Origin: Euryarchaeota archaeon UBA54
GTDB lineage: Archaea > Thermoplasmatota > Poseidoniia > Poseidoniales > Thalassarchaeaceae
NCBI GenBank assembly: GCA_002495735.1
Contig: DAGM01000024.1
Location: forward strand, 1,305-16,904
Direction of reading: 5' to 3'
Length of the DNA: 15,600 nt
Positions 7,114-13,894 of the stretch are shown here, piece after piece. The notes under the pieces were generated by a model. That model was not told the DNA's origin. It saw only the letters and a program-made list of their open reading frames with translations, and made no database searches. Made by a program: the position numbers and the translations under genes. How positions within the stretch are numbered: position 1 is the first letter of the stretch; each line of letters starts with the position of its first letter.

Positions 7114-8912
7114 CAATCCTCTCCTGCTCTACTGACGACCCTGAGGGTTGTCACACCACCGTTCAGCGAGATCTCAACAACGTCTCCAGAGTTGACCTCC
7201 ATTGTGGGATCGGAGCTGAAACTGTGGGCGTAGGGAACTCCCAGAAGGGAGGCGGCAGGCAGGGTAAGCGGGCAGACGTCACGGTTGACGATTGCAATCG
7301 GACCCTTGTCGGTGTAGATTAGCCCCATCAGTACGAAGGGCGCGACAGTAGAGCCCGAGCCCTTTGGGTAGATTAGTACGGTGTCCTCAATGGAATGCCC
7401 ATCGAGAGGGTGCCCGGGCTCCTCAATGAATCCAGTGTCGCAGTTGACATAACCGAGGTATGTGATTGGAACGTCAGTCACTAACGCCTTTCCTGAGACC
7501 ATCCACTCGCTCTGGCTGGGTATCCCACTTCCAATGGACTCGTATTCGCCACGGCGCTGCGTCTTCGCGGATGGTATCGGCTTGGCAACCCCCGAACCCA
7601 GTACCGGGCGCTCGCCGGTAACGAGGGTCGGGTCGAAAGCGTGGGCGACGCACTGCTCAATAGTGCCGACACTGGTGGGCATCCGGTTGAGTCCACTGGT
7701 TAGGTAGTGCTCAGCCTTCAGGGAGTTGGTCAGCAAATGGTTGTAGCGCGAGCGGTTGTACGGCGTGACCTCGGGGCAAGTGTCACGGAGAACGAGTGCC
7801 CCAGCCTCCTCTAGCACGTCGAGAGTGCCGTCGACGGAGATTAGGTCGTGGTTGTGGCCACTCATGAAGACCCAGAGCCGCTGGTCTGGTATGGCCTCAC
7901 CCAGTTCCATCCTTGCCCTGACAGCAGCAGCAGCTGTGCGGGCCTCACCGACGCTAGCCTGTGGGCAGCCAATGACCACTAGGTCAATCTGCCCTCTCGG
8001 TGCGAGTTCGCGATAGCGTTCAGCGAGGTCTTCCTCAGTGAAGGTCAACTCGCCTTGATAGTCTTCCACAGAGGGCGCGTCAACGGTGTGACCGTCGGCC
8101 CAGAGCAGGGGGCAGCCGTAGTTAGCCGCCGCCGCTGTAAGCGCCTTTCGCATCTCAAAGCTGGCCCACTCGGGCAGTCCGGTGATGCGTGGCATCGGGC
8201 CCCAAGGGAGTTCCCAATCAGGGAGAATCTGTTTACCAATCCAGTCCCCAAGCACGCTCCAGTCGGTCGGGTCCGACATCGCGCACTCGATGCTTACGAG
8301 GATGTTTGGAATACGGTTCTCTTCGAGGTGAAGCCCCCACCGGGGGGCCCAACCAGTGAGCGCAGTGGCGAGCGCGGAGAGGCCGGACTCACGGTTGGTG
8401 ACGAGCGAAGTGTAGGAGTTGGAGAAGCAGACTGCATTGGACTCCGCCCATGAGCCGATTCCGTCACCGGATTCGATACCCCTGTCATAGGGCGTGCATG
8501 ATAGGATGGCATCTATGTCAAGATTGGAGTAAGCGTGGACTATCTCGAACTGCTGCTCTAAGAAGTCAGGGTGATCGATGCCCATCTCATCCATCCTCTC
8601 GTGATCGCACCCCGCTGAATTCAGGGTGGTAGGAATCACTACCTTGCCTTCGGGGTCGCCTGCCAGATCAGAGAGGAAACGCCTGAGGCCGTGACCGCCG
8701 GTAATCACACTGACACCTGAAACGTGGGCGTGCTCGACACGGACGAATTCGTCCGCACTCGCTGCGGAGGCCAAATCGACGACCAGTCTGGCTGCCTTCT
8801 GTTTGGTCGGGCCGTGCCCGCCCTCGAGCATTGAGCTCAGGTCACCTGGGATGTCCACGCCTTTCTCGCGTATGGAGACCCCCTTCAATACAACGCAAAC
8901 CAAATTTCCCAT
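7113..8912 (-). CDS. Aconitase X, catalytic and swivel domains fused; candidate phosphomevalonate dehydratase
   Basis: A 599-residue protein. Residues about 25-430 match the aconitase X catalytic part (DUF521): LEGGHGPTKQKA (29-40), HVSGVSV (63-69), SWAESNAVCFSNSYTSLVTNRE (beginning at 154), VIGCPQAS (313-320) and LRDTCPEV (375-382). C316 and C379 fall where the family has conserved iron-sulfur cysteines. Residues about 460-595 match the swivel domain (DUF126): GKALVTD (474-480), HPLDG (501-505) and YPKGSGSTVAP (515-525). In archaea the two parts are usually separate subunits and dehydrate mevalonate 5-phosphate in the modified mevalonate pathway; in bacteria and fungi, aconitase X enzymes act on cis-3-hydroxy-L-proline. 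The GSTV form of the swivel loop looks archaeal to me, so I favour the mevalonate role, by inference. ATG 8912 lacks a Shine-Dalgarno, so a leaderless transcript is plausible. tgtA follows after 9 bases. Confidence 0.85.
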   Translation of the reverse strand: MGNLVCVVLKGVSIREKGVDIPGDLSSMLEGGHGPTKQKAARLVVDLASAASADEFVRVEHAHVSGVSVITGGHGLRRFLSDLAGDPEGKVVIPTTLNSAGCDHERMDEMGIDHPDFLEQQFEIVHAYSNLDIDAILSCTPYDRGIESGDGIGSWAESNAVCFSNSYTSLVTNRESGLSALATALTGWAPRWGLHLEENRIPNILVSIECAMSDPTDWSVLGDWIGKQILPDWELPWGPMPRITGLPEWASFEMRKALTAAAANYGCPLLWADGHTVDAPSVEDYQGELTFTEEDLAERYRELAPRGQIDLVVIGCPQASVGEARTAAAAVRARMELGEAIPDQRLWVFMSGHNHDLISVDGTLDVLEEAGALVLRDTCPEVTPYNRSRYNHLLTNSLKAEHYLTSGLNRMPTSVGTIEQCVAHAFDPTLVTGERPVLGSGVAKPIPSAKTQRRGEYESIGSGIPSQSEWMVSGKALVTDVPITYLGYVNCDTGFIEEPGHPLDGHSIEDTVLIYPKGSGSTVAPFVLMGLIYTDKGPIAIVNRDVCPLTLPAASLLGVPYAHSFSSDPTMEVNSGDVVEISLNGGVTTLRVVSRAGED

Positions 8913-8949
8913 ACATACTTTTCAAATCTGATTACTATTACGCGTTGAC
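8913..8949. promoter_or_regulatory. Short divergent promoter region
   Basis: Only 37 bases separate ATG 8912 (minus) from ATG 8950 (plus). Neither start has a Shine-Dalgarno. On the minus strand, TAATAGTAAT (8940-8931) lies 19-28 bases from ATG 8912. On the plus strand, TTTTCAAAT (8919-8927) lies 23-31 bases from ATG 8950. Both suit leaderless archaeal transcripts with overlapping TATA-like elements. The assignment rests on spacing alone. Confidence 0.4.
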
Positions 8950-9141
8950 ATGGTAAAATCATTGATAACACGATTAGTACAGATGTCGCTTGGACTTCAC
9001 GGGGTCTTGCACATAGCAGAGTTGGGTGCAGCCCTTTACGAAGAAGCGTACATTGCTGCAAGTCTAGCCGGATTCGCCACACTCACAATGATACTCGGTG
9101 CAATCCTGCTCGAACCGGAAGAGAGGGCTCATCACCACTGA
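8950..9141 (+). CDS. Small two-helix membrane protein, function unknown
   Basis: A 63-residue protein. Residues about 8-30 (containing LGLHGVLHIAELGAALY) and 33-54 (AYIAASLAGFATLTMILGAILL) look like two membrane-spanning or membrane-associated helices. A basic N-terminus (MVKSLITR) and an acidic, His-ending C-terminus (EPEERAHHH) flank them. Two histidines and one glutamate within or beside the first helix (H17, H21, E24) could bind a metal or cofactor, but nothing proves it. I do not recognise a family. Support for a real gene: ATG start, a sensible membrane-protein composition, a gap of its own between two genes on the other strand, and a T-run after the stop. The opposite frame over the same bases (about 8885-9082) is less convincing. 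The gene is divergent from aconitase X and converges on nadE. Confidence 0.6.
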   Translation: MVKSLITRLVQMSLGLHGVLHIAELGAALYEEAYIAASLAGFATLTMILGAILLEPEERAHHH

Positions 9142-9151
9142 TTCGGGCGAC

Positions 9152-9162
9152 TGATTTTTCTT
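9152..9162 (+). terminator. T-rich terminator of the small membrane protein gene
   Basis: Thirteen bases after the stop codon at 9139-9141 lies TTTTTCTT (9155-9162) on the plus strand. Archaeal RNA polymerase commonly terminates at such T-runs without a hairpin. It overlaps the stop codon of the convergent nadE gene. Confidence 0.45.
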
Positions 9163-9925
9163 ATCTCTTGAAAATAGGGATGGGGTTCATTTTGTGAGAA
9201 TTAGCATTGTGTAGTCTTCGATAAATCCCCAATACTTCTTCTTGTCTTTCCGTCAATGCCTCACTAGATGGGTTCTCTATTTGCCCCATAGCGCACTCTA
9301 ATTCTTCGTAAGTTGCACCCATTTGATCTTCATCGGTTCTGCCATCATTCCAAAGCCCATCCGTAGGTGCGGCCTCCTGAATTTCCTGGACGATACCCAA
9401 TGCCTCCGCGAGTGCATATACTTCTGACTTATACAGATCAGCGAGGGGGGAAATGTCCACACCCCCATCTCCATACTTGGTGAAGAATCCCACCCCAAAG
9501 TCCTCGACCTTATTCCCGGTTCCCACTACAATTCCGTTGTTGGATCCCGCTATTGCATACAGAGTTGTCATCCTTAGCCTAGCCCTAGTATTGGCCGATG
9601 CCAAATCAGAAAGGCTGTGGTTGCTCAACTCATTTGCATAGAGGTCGAAAGTGCGAGTCAAATCTATCGTGTGGCTATCGACGTTTTCCCATCTTGATTT
9701 CAGCCACTCTATGTGTAGATTGGAAAGGTCGTATTGTAGGGCCTCTTGATGGATGGGCATGTTGAGGGCGATAGTTTTCAATCCTGTTTTTGCACACAAG
9801 GCGGAGGTTACAGCAGAGTCGATGCCTCCTGAAACCCCTACTATCAGAGCGGTGATTTGGTTACTGTCGGCATATTCCTTTAGCCAATCAGCAATCTCAT
9901 TACTCAATGTCTGCCAATCTTCCAT
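9161..9925 (-). CDS. nadE: NH3-dependent NAD+ synthetase
   Basis: NadE amidates deamido-NAD+ to NAD+ with ATP and ammonia, the last step of NAD synthesis, in the cytoplasm. The protein is 254 residues, full length for the ammonia-dependent form, and has no glutaminase domain. The ATP-pyrophosphatase loop SGGIDSA is at 32-38. NTRARLRMTTLY (about 112-123), GTGNKVEDFGVGFFTKYGDGG (begins near 135) and ISPLADLYKSEV follow in the normal order, and PTDGLW plus TDEDQMGATYEEL complete the substrate site. ATG 9925 is chosen because GGAGGAG (9937-9931) is five bases upstream; the earlier in-frame GTG at 9931 overlaps that site. The gene follows the HMA-DUF4396 gene by 15 bases and is probably co-transcribed with it. 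Its GC is clearly lower than its neighbours: my hand counts of three 60-base blocks gave 37, 43 and 50 percent. Confidence 0.95.
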   Translation of the reverse strand: MEDWQTLSNEIADWLKEYADSNQITALIVGVSGGIDSAVTSALCAKTGLKTIALNMPIHQEALQYDLSNLHIEWLKSRWENVDSHTIDLTRTFDLYANELSNHSLSDLASANTRARLRMTTLYAIAGSNNGIVVGTGNKVEDFGVGFFTKYGDGGVDISPLADLYKSEVYALAEALGIVQEIQEAAPTDGLWNDGRTDEDQMGATYEELECAMGQIENPSSEALTERQEEVLGIYRRLHNANSHKMNPIPIFKR

Positions 9926-9930
9926 TACCA

Positions 9931-9937
9931 CTCCTCC
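9931..9937 (-). promoter_or_regulatory. Shine-Dalgarno that decides the nadE start
   Basis: GGAGGAG on the minus strand sits five bases before ATG 9925 and a few bases after the stop of the upstream gene. It excludes the in-frame GTG at 9931, which lies at the end of the site itself. Confidence 0.7.
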
Positions 9938-9940
9938 GGT

Positions 9941-10603
9941 TCAATGGCATGCGACTCCGTACTTCTTGAGCCTCCAGTAATTGTAGGGCCACGGAGTAAG
10001 GAAACCAACTATGAGCATGAATGGTATTGCAATAGGATTCATCCCTAGTTCTCCCGAGGTGAATAAAAGGTCAGTAATCTCCATCGCAATCTCCATCATG
10101 AGCATTGAGATGAACGACATTCCGAAAGCGGTAGAAAGGGCGTTGCGAAAGTCCATCTGGCCTCGCATCAGGATAGTGGTCTCCAGCATCACGCTAGTTG
10201 CAAGTCCGTTAATCAGAGGCAGTATTGCGTAGAAGTACCAGATTTTTGAAAATAATTCCAAATCAGCCGTGATTCCTGAGTAGGAATAGTAGGCGAGAGT
10301 TCCAAACTCTCCGATGGAGCAGCCAATTAGGCACCACTTGGTGTTGTTAGCAGATTGTTTCCAGATTTCGCGGTCGTTCCAGTCAAAATCAGGATTCGTT
10401 CCCTCTGCATTGTAGCCAGCACCGACTATGGCCTCAAGCATGGCTTCGTGTCCAGTCCCCGAGTGCGAAACCACTGCTTGCCCGGTCTCGTGGGATACAT
10501 CAGCGCTCAGAACTCCGTCCAGAGCCTCCAAGGAGTCTCTCACACGACCAGAGCAGCCCGTGCAGGTCATCCCACCGACTGCGATAGTAGACGTCTCAGA
10601 CAT
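9941..10603 (-). CDS. HMA metal-binding domain fused to DUF4396-like membrane domain
   Basis: A 220-residue membrane protein. Residues about 5-68 form a heavy-metal-associated domain with GMTCTGC (C14 and C17 as metal-binding cysteines), of the kind that carries copper(I) in chaperones and P-type ATPases. Residues about 88-220 look like DUF4396: CLIGCSIGE at 91-99, then about four helices (90-110, 120-142, 157-180, 190-208), and a C-terminal LKKYGVACH. The two parts together suggest copper or other soft-metal handling at the membrane, though DUF4396's function is not established as far as I know. ATG 10603 is preferred over the in-frame TTG two codons upstream. No Shine-Dalgarno is visible; ACTTATTAG (10634-10626) about 23-31 bases upstream could be a TATA-like box of a leaderless transcript. 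nadE follows closely. There is no P-type ATPase domain, so it is not CopA. Confidence 0.8.
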   Translation of the reverse strand: MSETSTIAVGGMTCTGCSGRVRDSLEALDGVLSADVSHETGQAVVSHSGTGHEAMLEAIVGAGYNAEGTNPDFDWNDREIWKQSANNTKWCLIGCSIGEFGTLAYYSYSGITADLELFSKIWYFYAILPLINGLATSVMLETTILMRGQMDFRNALSTAFGMSFISMLMMEIAMEITDLLFTSGELGMNPIAIPFMLIVGFLTPWPYNYWRLKKYGVACH

Positions 10604-10637
10604 GTTCAAGGCGTCTCGGCGGTCACTAATAAGTCTG

Positions 10638-10650
10638 CTAAATAATGAAT
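10638..10650 (+). promoter_or_regulatory. Possible ileS TATA-like element
   Basis: The 102-base divergent gap between the HMA-DUF4396 gene and ileS contains CTAAATAATGAAT, the AT-rich block closest to ileS. A start of transcription about 25 bases downstream would fall near 10675 and give a leader of about 30 bases. This rests on composition and spacing only. Confidence 0.35.
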
Positions 10651-10665
10651 TCGCCCTATGGGCGA
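10651..10665. promoter_or_regulatory. Dyad element upstream of ileS
   Basis: TCGCCC-TAT-GGGCGA is a perfect inverted repeat with 6-bp arms and a 3-base centre, placed directly after the AT-rich element. Its position, between a possible TATA box and the transcription start, would suit a repressor site. Confidence 0.4.
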
Positions 10666-10680
10666 CCGGGGCATCTTCAA

Positions 10681-10692
10681 TACAGCGCTGTA
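10681..10692. promoter_or_regulatory. Twelve-base palindrome upstream of ileS
   Basis: TACAGCGCTGTA is a perfect palindrome ending 13 bases before the ileS ATG. It could be an operator. Such a palindrome would be a weak hairpin in RNA, so DNA binding is the likelier use if it is functional. Confidence 0.4.
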
Positions 10693-10705
10693 GGTCGCTG
10701 GGCCG

Positions 10706-13700
10706 ATGGGCGTACCCAAACCTGCAGGCGACCTCGATCCGGTCGCCTTAGAAAGTACCTTGATGGAAACCTGGAATGAAGAGGGGACTTTTGAGGCGAC
10801 TATCGAGGCGCGCCGAGATGGTGCCAGCCCCTTCACCTTCCTCGAGGGGCCGCCCACGGCAAACGGTCGGCCGGGTATTCACCACGTCATCTCGAGGCTG
10901 TTCAAGGACATGGTCTGTCGATGGAAGACCATGGAGGGGCATGTCGTTGAGCGCAAGGGAGGATGGGATACCCATGGACTTCCTGTTGAGATAGAGGTGC
11001 AAAAGAAACTCGACCTGATGTCGAACGAGGCTATCGAGGAGTACGGCATGGAGGCCTTCAACGACAAGTGCAAGGAAAGCGTCTGGACCTACGAAGAGGT
11101 ATGGCGTGAGATGACCGAGAGGATGGGTTTCTGGGTCGACATGGATGACCCATACGTCACCCTGCACGACGAATACATCGAGTCGGCATGGTGGTCACTC
11201 AAGCAGATGTTCGACAAAGGTCTGTTGTTCCGTGGCCACAAGGTCCTGCCATACTGCCCCCAGACTGGTACCAGCTACTCTACCCACGAGGTGTCACTAG
11301 GCTACAAGGAGGTCTCCGAGCCGGCTGTCTACATCAAGTTCCGACTCATCGATGATGATGCCTCCATCCTCGCTTGGACGACAACCCCCTGGACCCTACC
11401 GGGCAATGTCGGCCTCGCTATCGGACCGGATGTCACATACTGTCGCGTCCGAATCACTGAGTTGCCATCTGGCTCTTGGGAGGGGCGAGGGGGCGCTGGA
11501 GTCGGCGAGGAACTGATCCTAGCCAAAGACCTGCTCTCTGATGTACTGCGGCACCAAGTCGAAGTGATTGAGGAATTTCCTGGCTCGACACTGGTTGGTA
11601 AGACCTACCGACCTCTGTTCCCCGGTGCAGTAGATAGAGGCGGTTCTGAGAGTGCTTGGACCGTGGTCGAGGCGGACTTTGTCACCACCACAGACGGCAC
11701 AGGAGTAGTCCACACGGCAGTGATGTACGGCGAAGAGGATTACAACCTCGGCATGCAGGTTGGCCTCCCGGCCCAACACACCGTGGGGATTGACGGAAAC
11801 TTCATCTCCGGGACCCATGATATGCTCGACGGACGCTACGTCAAGGACTGCGATTCGGACATCATAGACTACCTCTCTGACGAGGGGATGCTGTACCGCG
11901 AGCACACATACACTCACGACTACCCGCACTGTTGGCGTACCGATCATCCTCTGCTGTACTACGCGATGGACAGCTGGTTCGTCCGCATGACCTCGGTTCG
12001 CGACGAGATATTGCAACACAACTCCGAGGTCGAGTGGGCTCCGGAGTGGACCGGTAGCAAGCGAATGGGAGAGTGGCTCTCGAACATCAAGGACTGGGCG
12101 ATTAGTCGCGAACGTTACTGGGGCACCCCTATCCCAGTGTGGATCTGCTCCGACTGCGGCCACGAGCACTGCATCGGCAGCATCGAGGAGATGACCTCGA
12201 TGAAGACAGGTGACTCTCCTGTGCCTCCCGAGCTGCACCGACCATACGTCGACGACGTCAGGCTGCACTGCCCTTCGGACGGCTGCTCGGGCGAAATGGT
12301 GCGCGAGCCCTATGTCATGGACTGCTGGTTCGACTCGGGCTGCGCCTCGTTCGCGCAGTGGCACTACCCCTTCGAGAACGAGGATAAATTCGCAGGTTCG
12401 TTCCCGGTAGACTACATCTGCGAGGCTGTCGACCAGACGCGCGGTTGGTTCTACTCTCTGCTAGCAGTCTCTACGGCGGTATTCGGCAGCACCTGCTACC
12501 GCCGCTGCCTCTCACTCGGCCACATTCTCGACAAAGACGGCAAGAAGATGAGTAAGTCGAAGGGGAATGTCGTCGATCCTTGGGATCACTTCAACAAAGA
12601 GGGTTCGGACTCAATCCGCTGGTACATGACTACGCAGAGTGCGCCGTGGTCGCCAACCAACTTCGACCCCAATGGAGTCCGAGAGTCCTACGCCAAGATG
12701 TTCCTCACACTTTGGAACGTCTACCGCTTCCACGCCGACTACGCGTCTATGGACGGTTTCGATGCCGACGACAAGTCTGGCTACGTCGCTGTGGCTGAGC
12801 GCAGCCCACTCGACCGCTGGGTGCTGTCTAAGGCGAACGCGATGGCAGATACTTACCACGAGCACTTCGAATCTTGGGACTTCCACAAGGCGGGGCGCGA
12901 ACTCGAGGAGTTCGTCGTCAACGACCTCTCTAACTGGTACGTCCGTCGCTCTCGGCGTAGACTGTGGGATGAGGCCGACAGCAGCGACAAGCGGGCTTGC
13001 CAACATACTCTGCATGAGGCCCTTTTGCTGGTCTGCAGATTGATGGCACCCGTCTCTCCATTCATGCCTGACAGGATACACCGAGATCTTGCAGGATCGT
13101 CGGTCCACCTTGCAGACTGGCCGCTAGGCTCGGCGCTGGTCGAGCGTAGCTTGCCTCCACGCGACTACGGACTGGAGCAGCAGATGAAACTCGTGCGCGC
13201 GCTCGCTGAGACAGGTAGGCGTGTCCGAGCCGAAGGGGGTCGCCGACAGAGGCTGCCGTGCCGCAACGGCTGGATTATCGGCGGCCCGGACCTCACTGAC
13301 TTCCACGAGATTCTAGCAGAGGAATTGAATGTTGAGAACCTGATGACTGAAGCGGATCTCGACCGTTTCCAGAAGATTGTACTCGAACCAAACAGAAAGG
13401 CATTGGGCGCGAAGTGCAGGTCAGACCTGCCAGCGGTGCTTGCGAAGCTCGACACCTCCGATCCGGACTCACTGCTGCTGGAGATCGAGGCCGGTATCGC
13501 CGCCCTCGCAGGTTACCAGATTACAATGAATGACATTGAGATACGTCGCACTGAGAAAGAGGGTTACTCGGCCGCCACCCTATCTGACGAAGACTTCGGA
13601 GACGTCTCTCTAGTGCTTGATATGGACATCGACGAGGAGTTGATGTCGCGCGGGCTCGCACGCGATGTGATACGTAGGATTCAGTCGAAGCGCAAGGAAC

Positions 13701-13894
13701 TCGACCTCGCAGTCGAGGAAAGTATCTCCTTGTCAGTCTGGATTGAAGGTGCGGAGATGGCCGACGAAGACTGGGTTCACGTGCAGAGTGAGACTCGGGC
13801 CGGTAGCGCCACCCTGAATGAGGGGTCGGCACCAAATGAGGCGGACTCATTCGAGGTCGATGGTATTGCGATAGTGTTCCACGTAGGCCAGTGA
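10706..13894 (+). CDS. ileS: Isoleucyl-tRNA synthetase
   Basis: A class I synthetase that charges tRNA-Ile with isoleucine in the cytoplasm; 1062 residues, the size of the eukaryote/archaeal-like type 2 enzymes. The HIGH-equivalent is GIHH (57-60) within GPPTANGRPGIHHV, followed by GWDTHGLPVEIEV (86-98). The inserted editing domain has WTTTPWTLPGN (224-234) and MYGEEDYNLG. Two cysteine pairs, CSDC (481-484) and CPSDGC (522-527), probably bind zinc. KMSKS is at 614-618, and the helical anticodon-binding domain follows, with SNWYVRRSRRRLW. A C-terminal region of about 150 residues completes it. The ATG at 10706 has no clear Shine-Dalgarno. GC is high, unlike the genes just before it. The PTANG-GIHHV form of the signature is one I associate with bacterial type 2 enzymes, so the gene may have been acquired from bacteria. 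Its stop codon directly abuts that of the convergent lipoprotein gene. Confidence 0.97.
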   Translation: MGVPKPAGDLDPVALESTLMETWNEEGTFEATIEARRDGASPFTFLEGPPTANGRPGIHHVISRLFKDMVCRWKTMEGHVVERKGGWDTHGLPVEIEVQKKLDLMSNEAIEEYGMEAFNDKCKESVWTYEEVWREMTERMGFWVDMDDPYVTLHDEYIESAWWSLKQMFDKGLLFRGHKVLPYCPQTGTSYSTHEVSLGYKEVSEPAVYIKFRLIDDDASILAWTTTPWTLPGNVGLAIGPDVTYCRVRITELPSGSWEGRGGAGVGEELILAKDLLSDVLRHQVEVIEEFPGSTLVGKTYRPLFPGAVDRGGSESAWTVVEADFVTTTDGTGVVHTAVMYGEEDYNLGMQVGLPAQHTVGIDGNFISGTHDMLDGRYVKDCDSDIIDYLSDEGMLYREHTYTHDYPHCWRTDHPLLYYAMDSWFVRMTSVRDEILQHNSEVEWAPEWTGSKRMGEWLSNIKDWAISRERYWGTPIPVWICSDCGHEHCIGSIEEMTSMKTGDSPVPPELHRPYVDDVRLHCPSDGCSGEMVREPYVMDCWFDSGCASFAQWHYPFENEDKFAGSFPVDYICEAVDQTRGWFYSLLAVSTAVFGSTCYRRCLSLGHILDKDGKKMSKSKGNVVDPWDHFNKEGSDSIRWYMTTQSAPWSPTNFDPNGVRESYAKMFLTLWNVYRFHADYASMDGFDADDKSGYVAVAERSPLDRWVLSKANAMADTYHEHFESWDFHKAGRELEEFVVNDLSNWYVRRSRRRLWDEADSSDKRACQHTLHEALLLVCRLMAPVSPFMPDRIHRDLAGSSVHLADWPLGSALVERSLPPRDYGLEQQMKLVRALAETGRRVRAEGGRRQRLPCRNGWIIGGPDLTDFHEILAEELNVENLMTEADLDRFQKIVLEPNRKALGAKCRSDLPAVLAKLDTSDPDSLLLEIEAGIAALAGYQITMNDIEIRRTEKEGYSAATLSDEDFGDVSLVLDMDIDEELMSRGLARDVIRRIQSKRKELDLAVEESISLSVWIEGAEMADEDWVHVQSETRAGSATLNEGSAPNEADSFEVDGIAIVFHVGQ

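Noticed and set aside
9941..10603. Copper P-type ATPase fragment
   Set aside because: After the HMA domain there is no CPC helix, DKTGT or other ATPase motif; the membrane part fits DUF4396 and the protein ends naturally.
10604..10609. TTG start at 10609 for the HMA-DUF4396 gene
   Set aside because: An ATG two codons later puts the HMA domain at the normal distance, and no signal favours the TTG.
11519..12364. Long minus-strand frame (281 codons) inside ileS
   Set aside because: It lies fully opposite conserved IleRS sequence, has no family motif, and is a by-product of GC-rich codon use.
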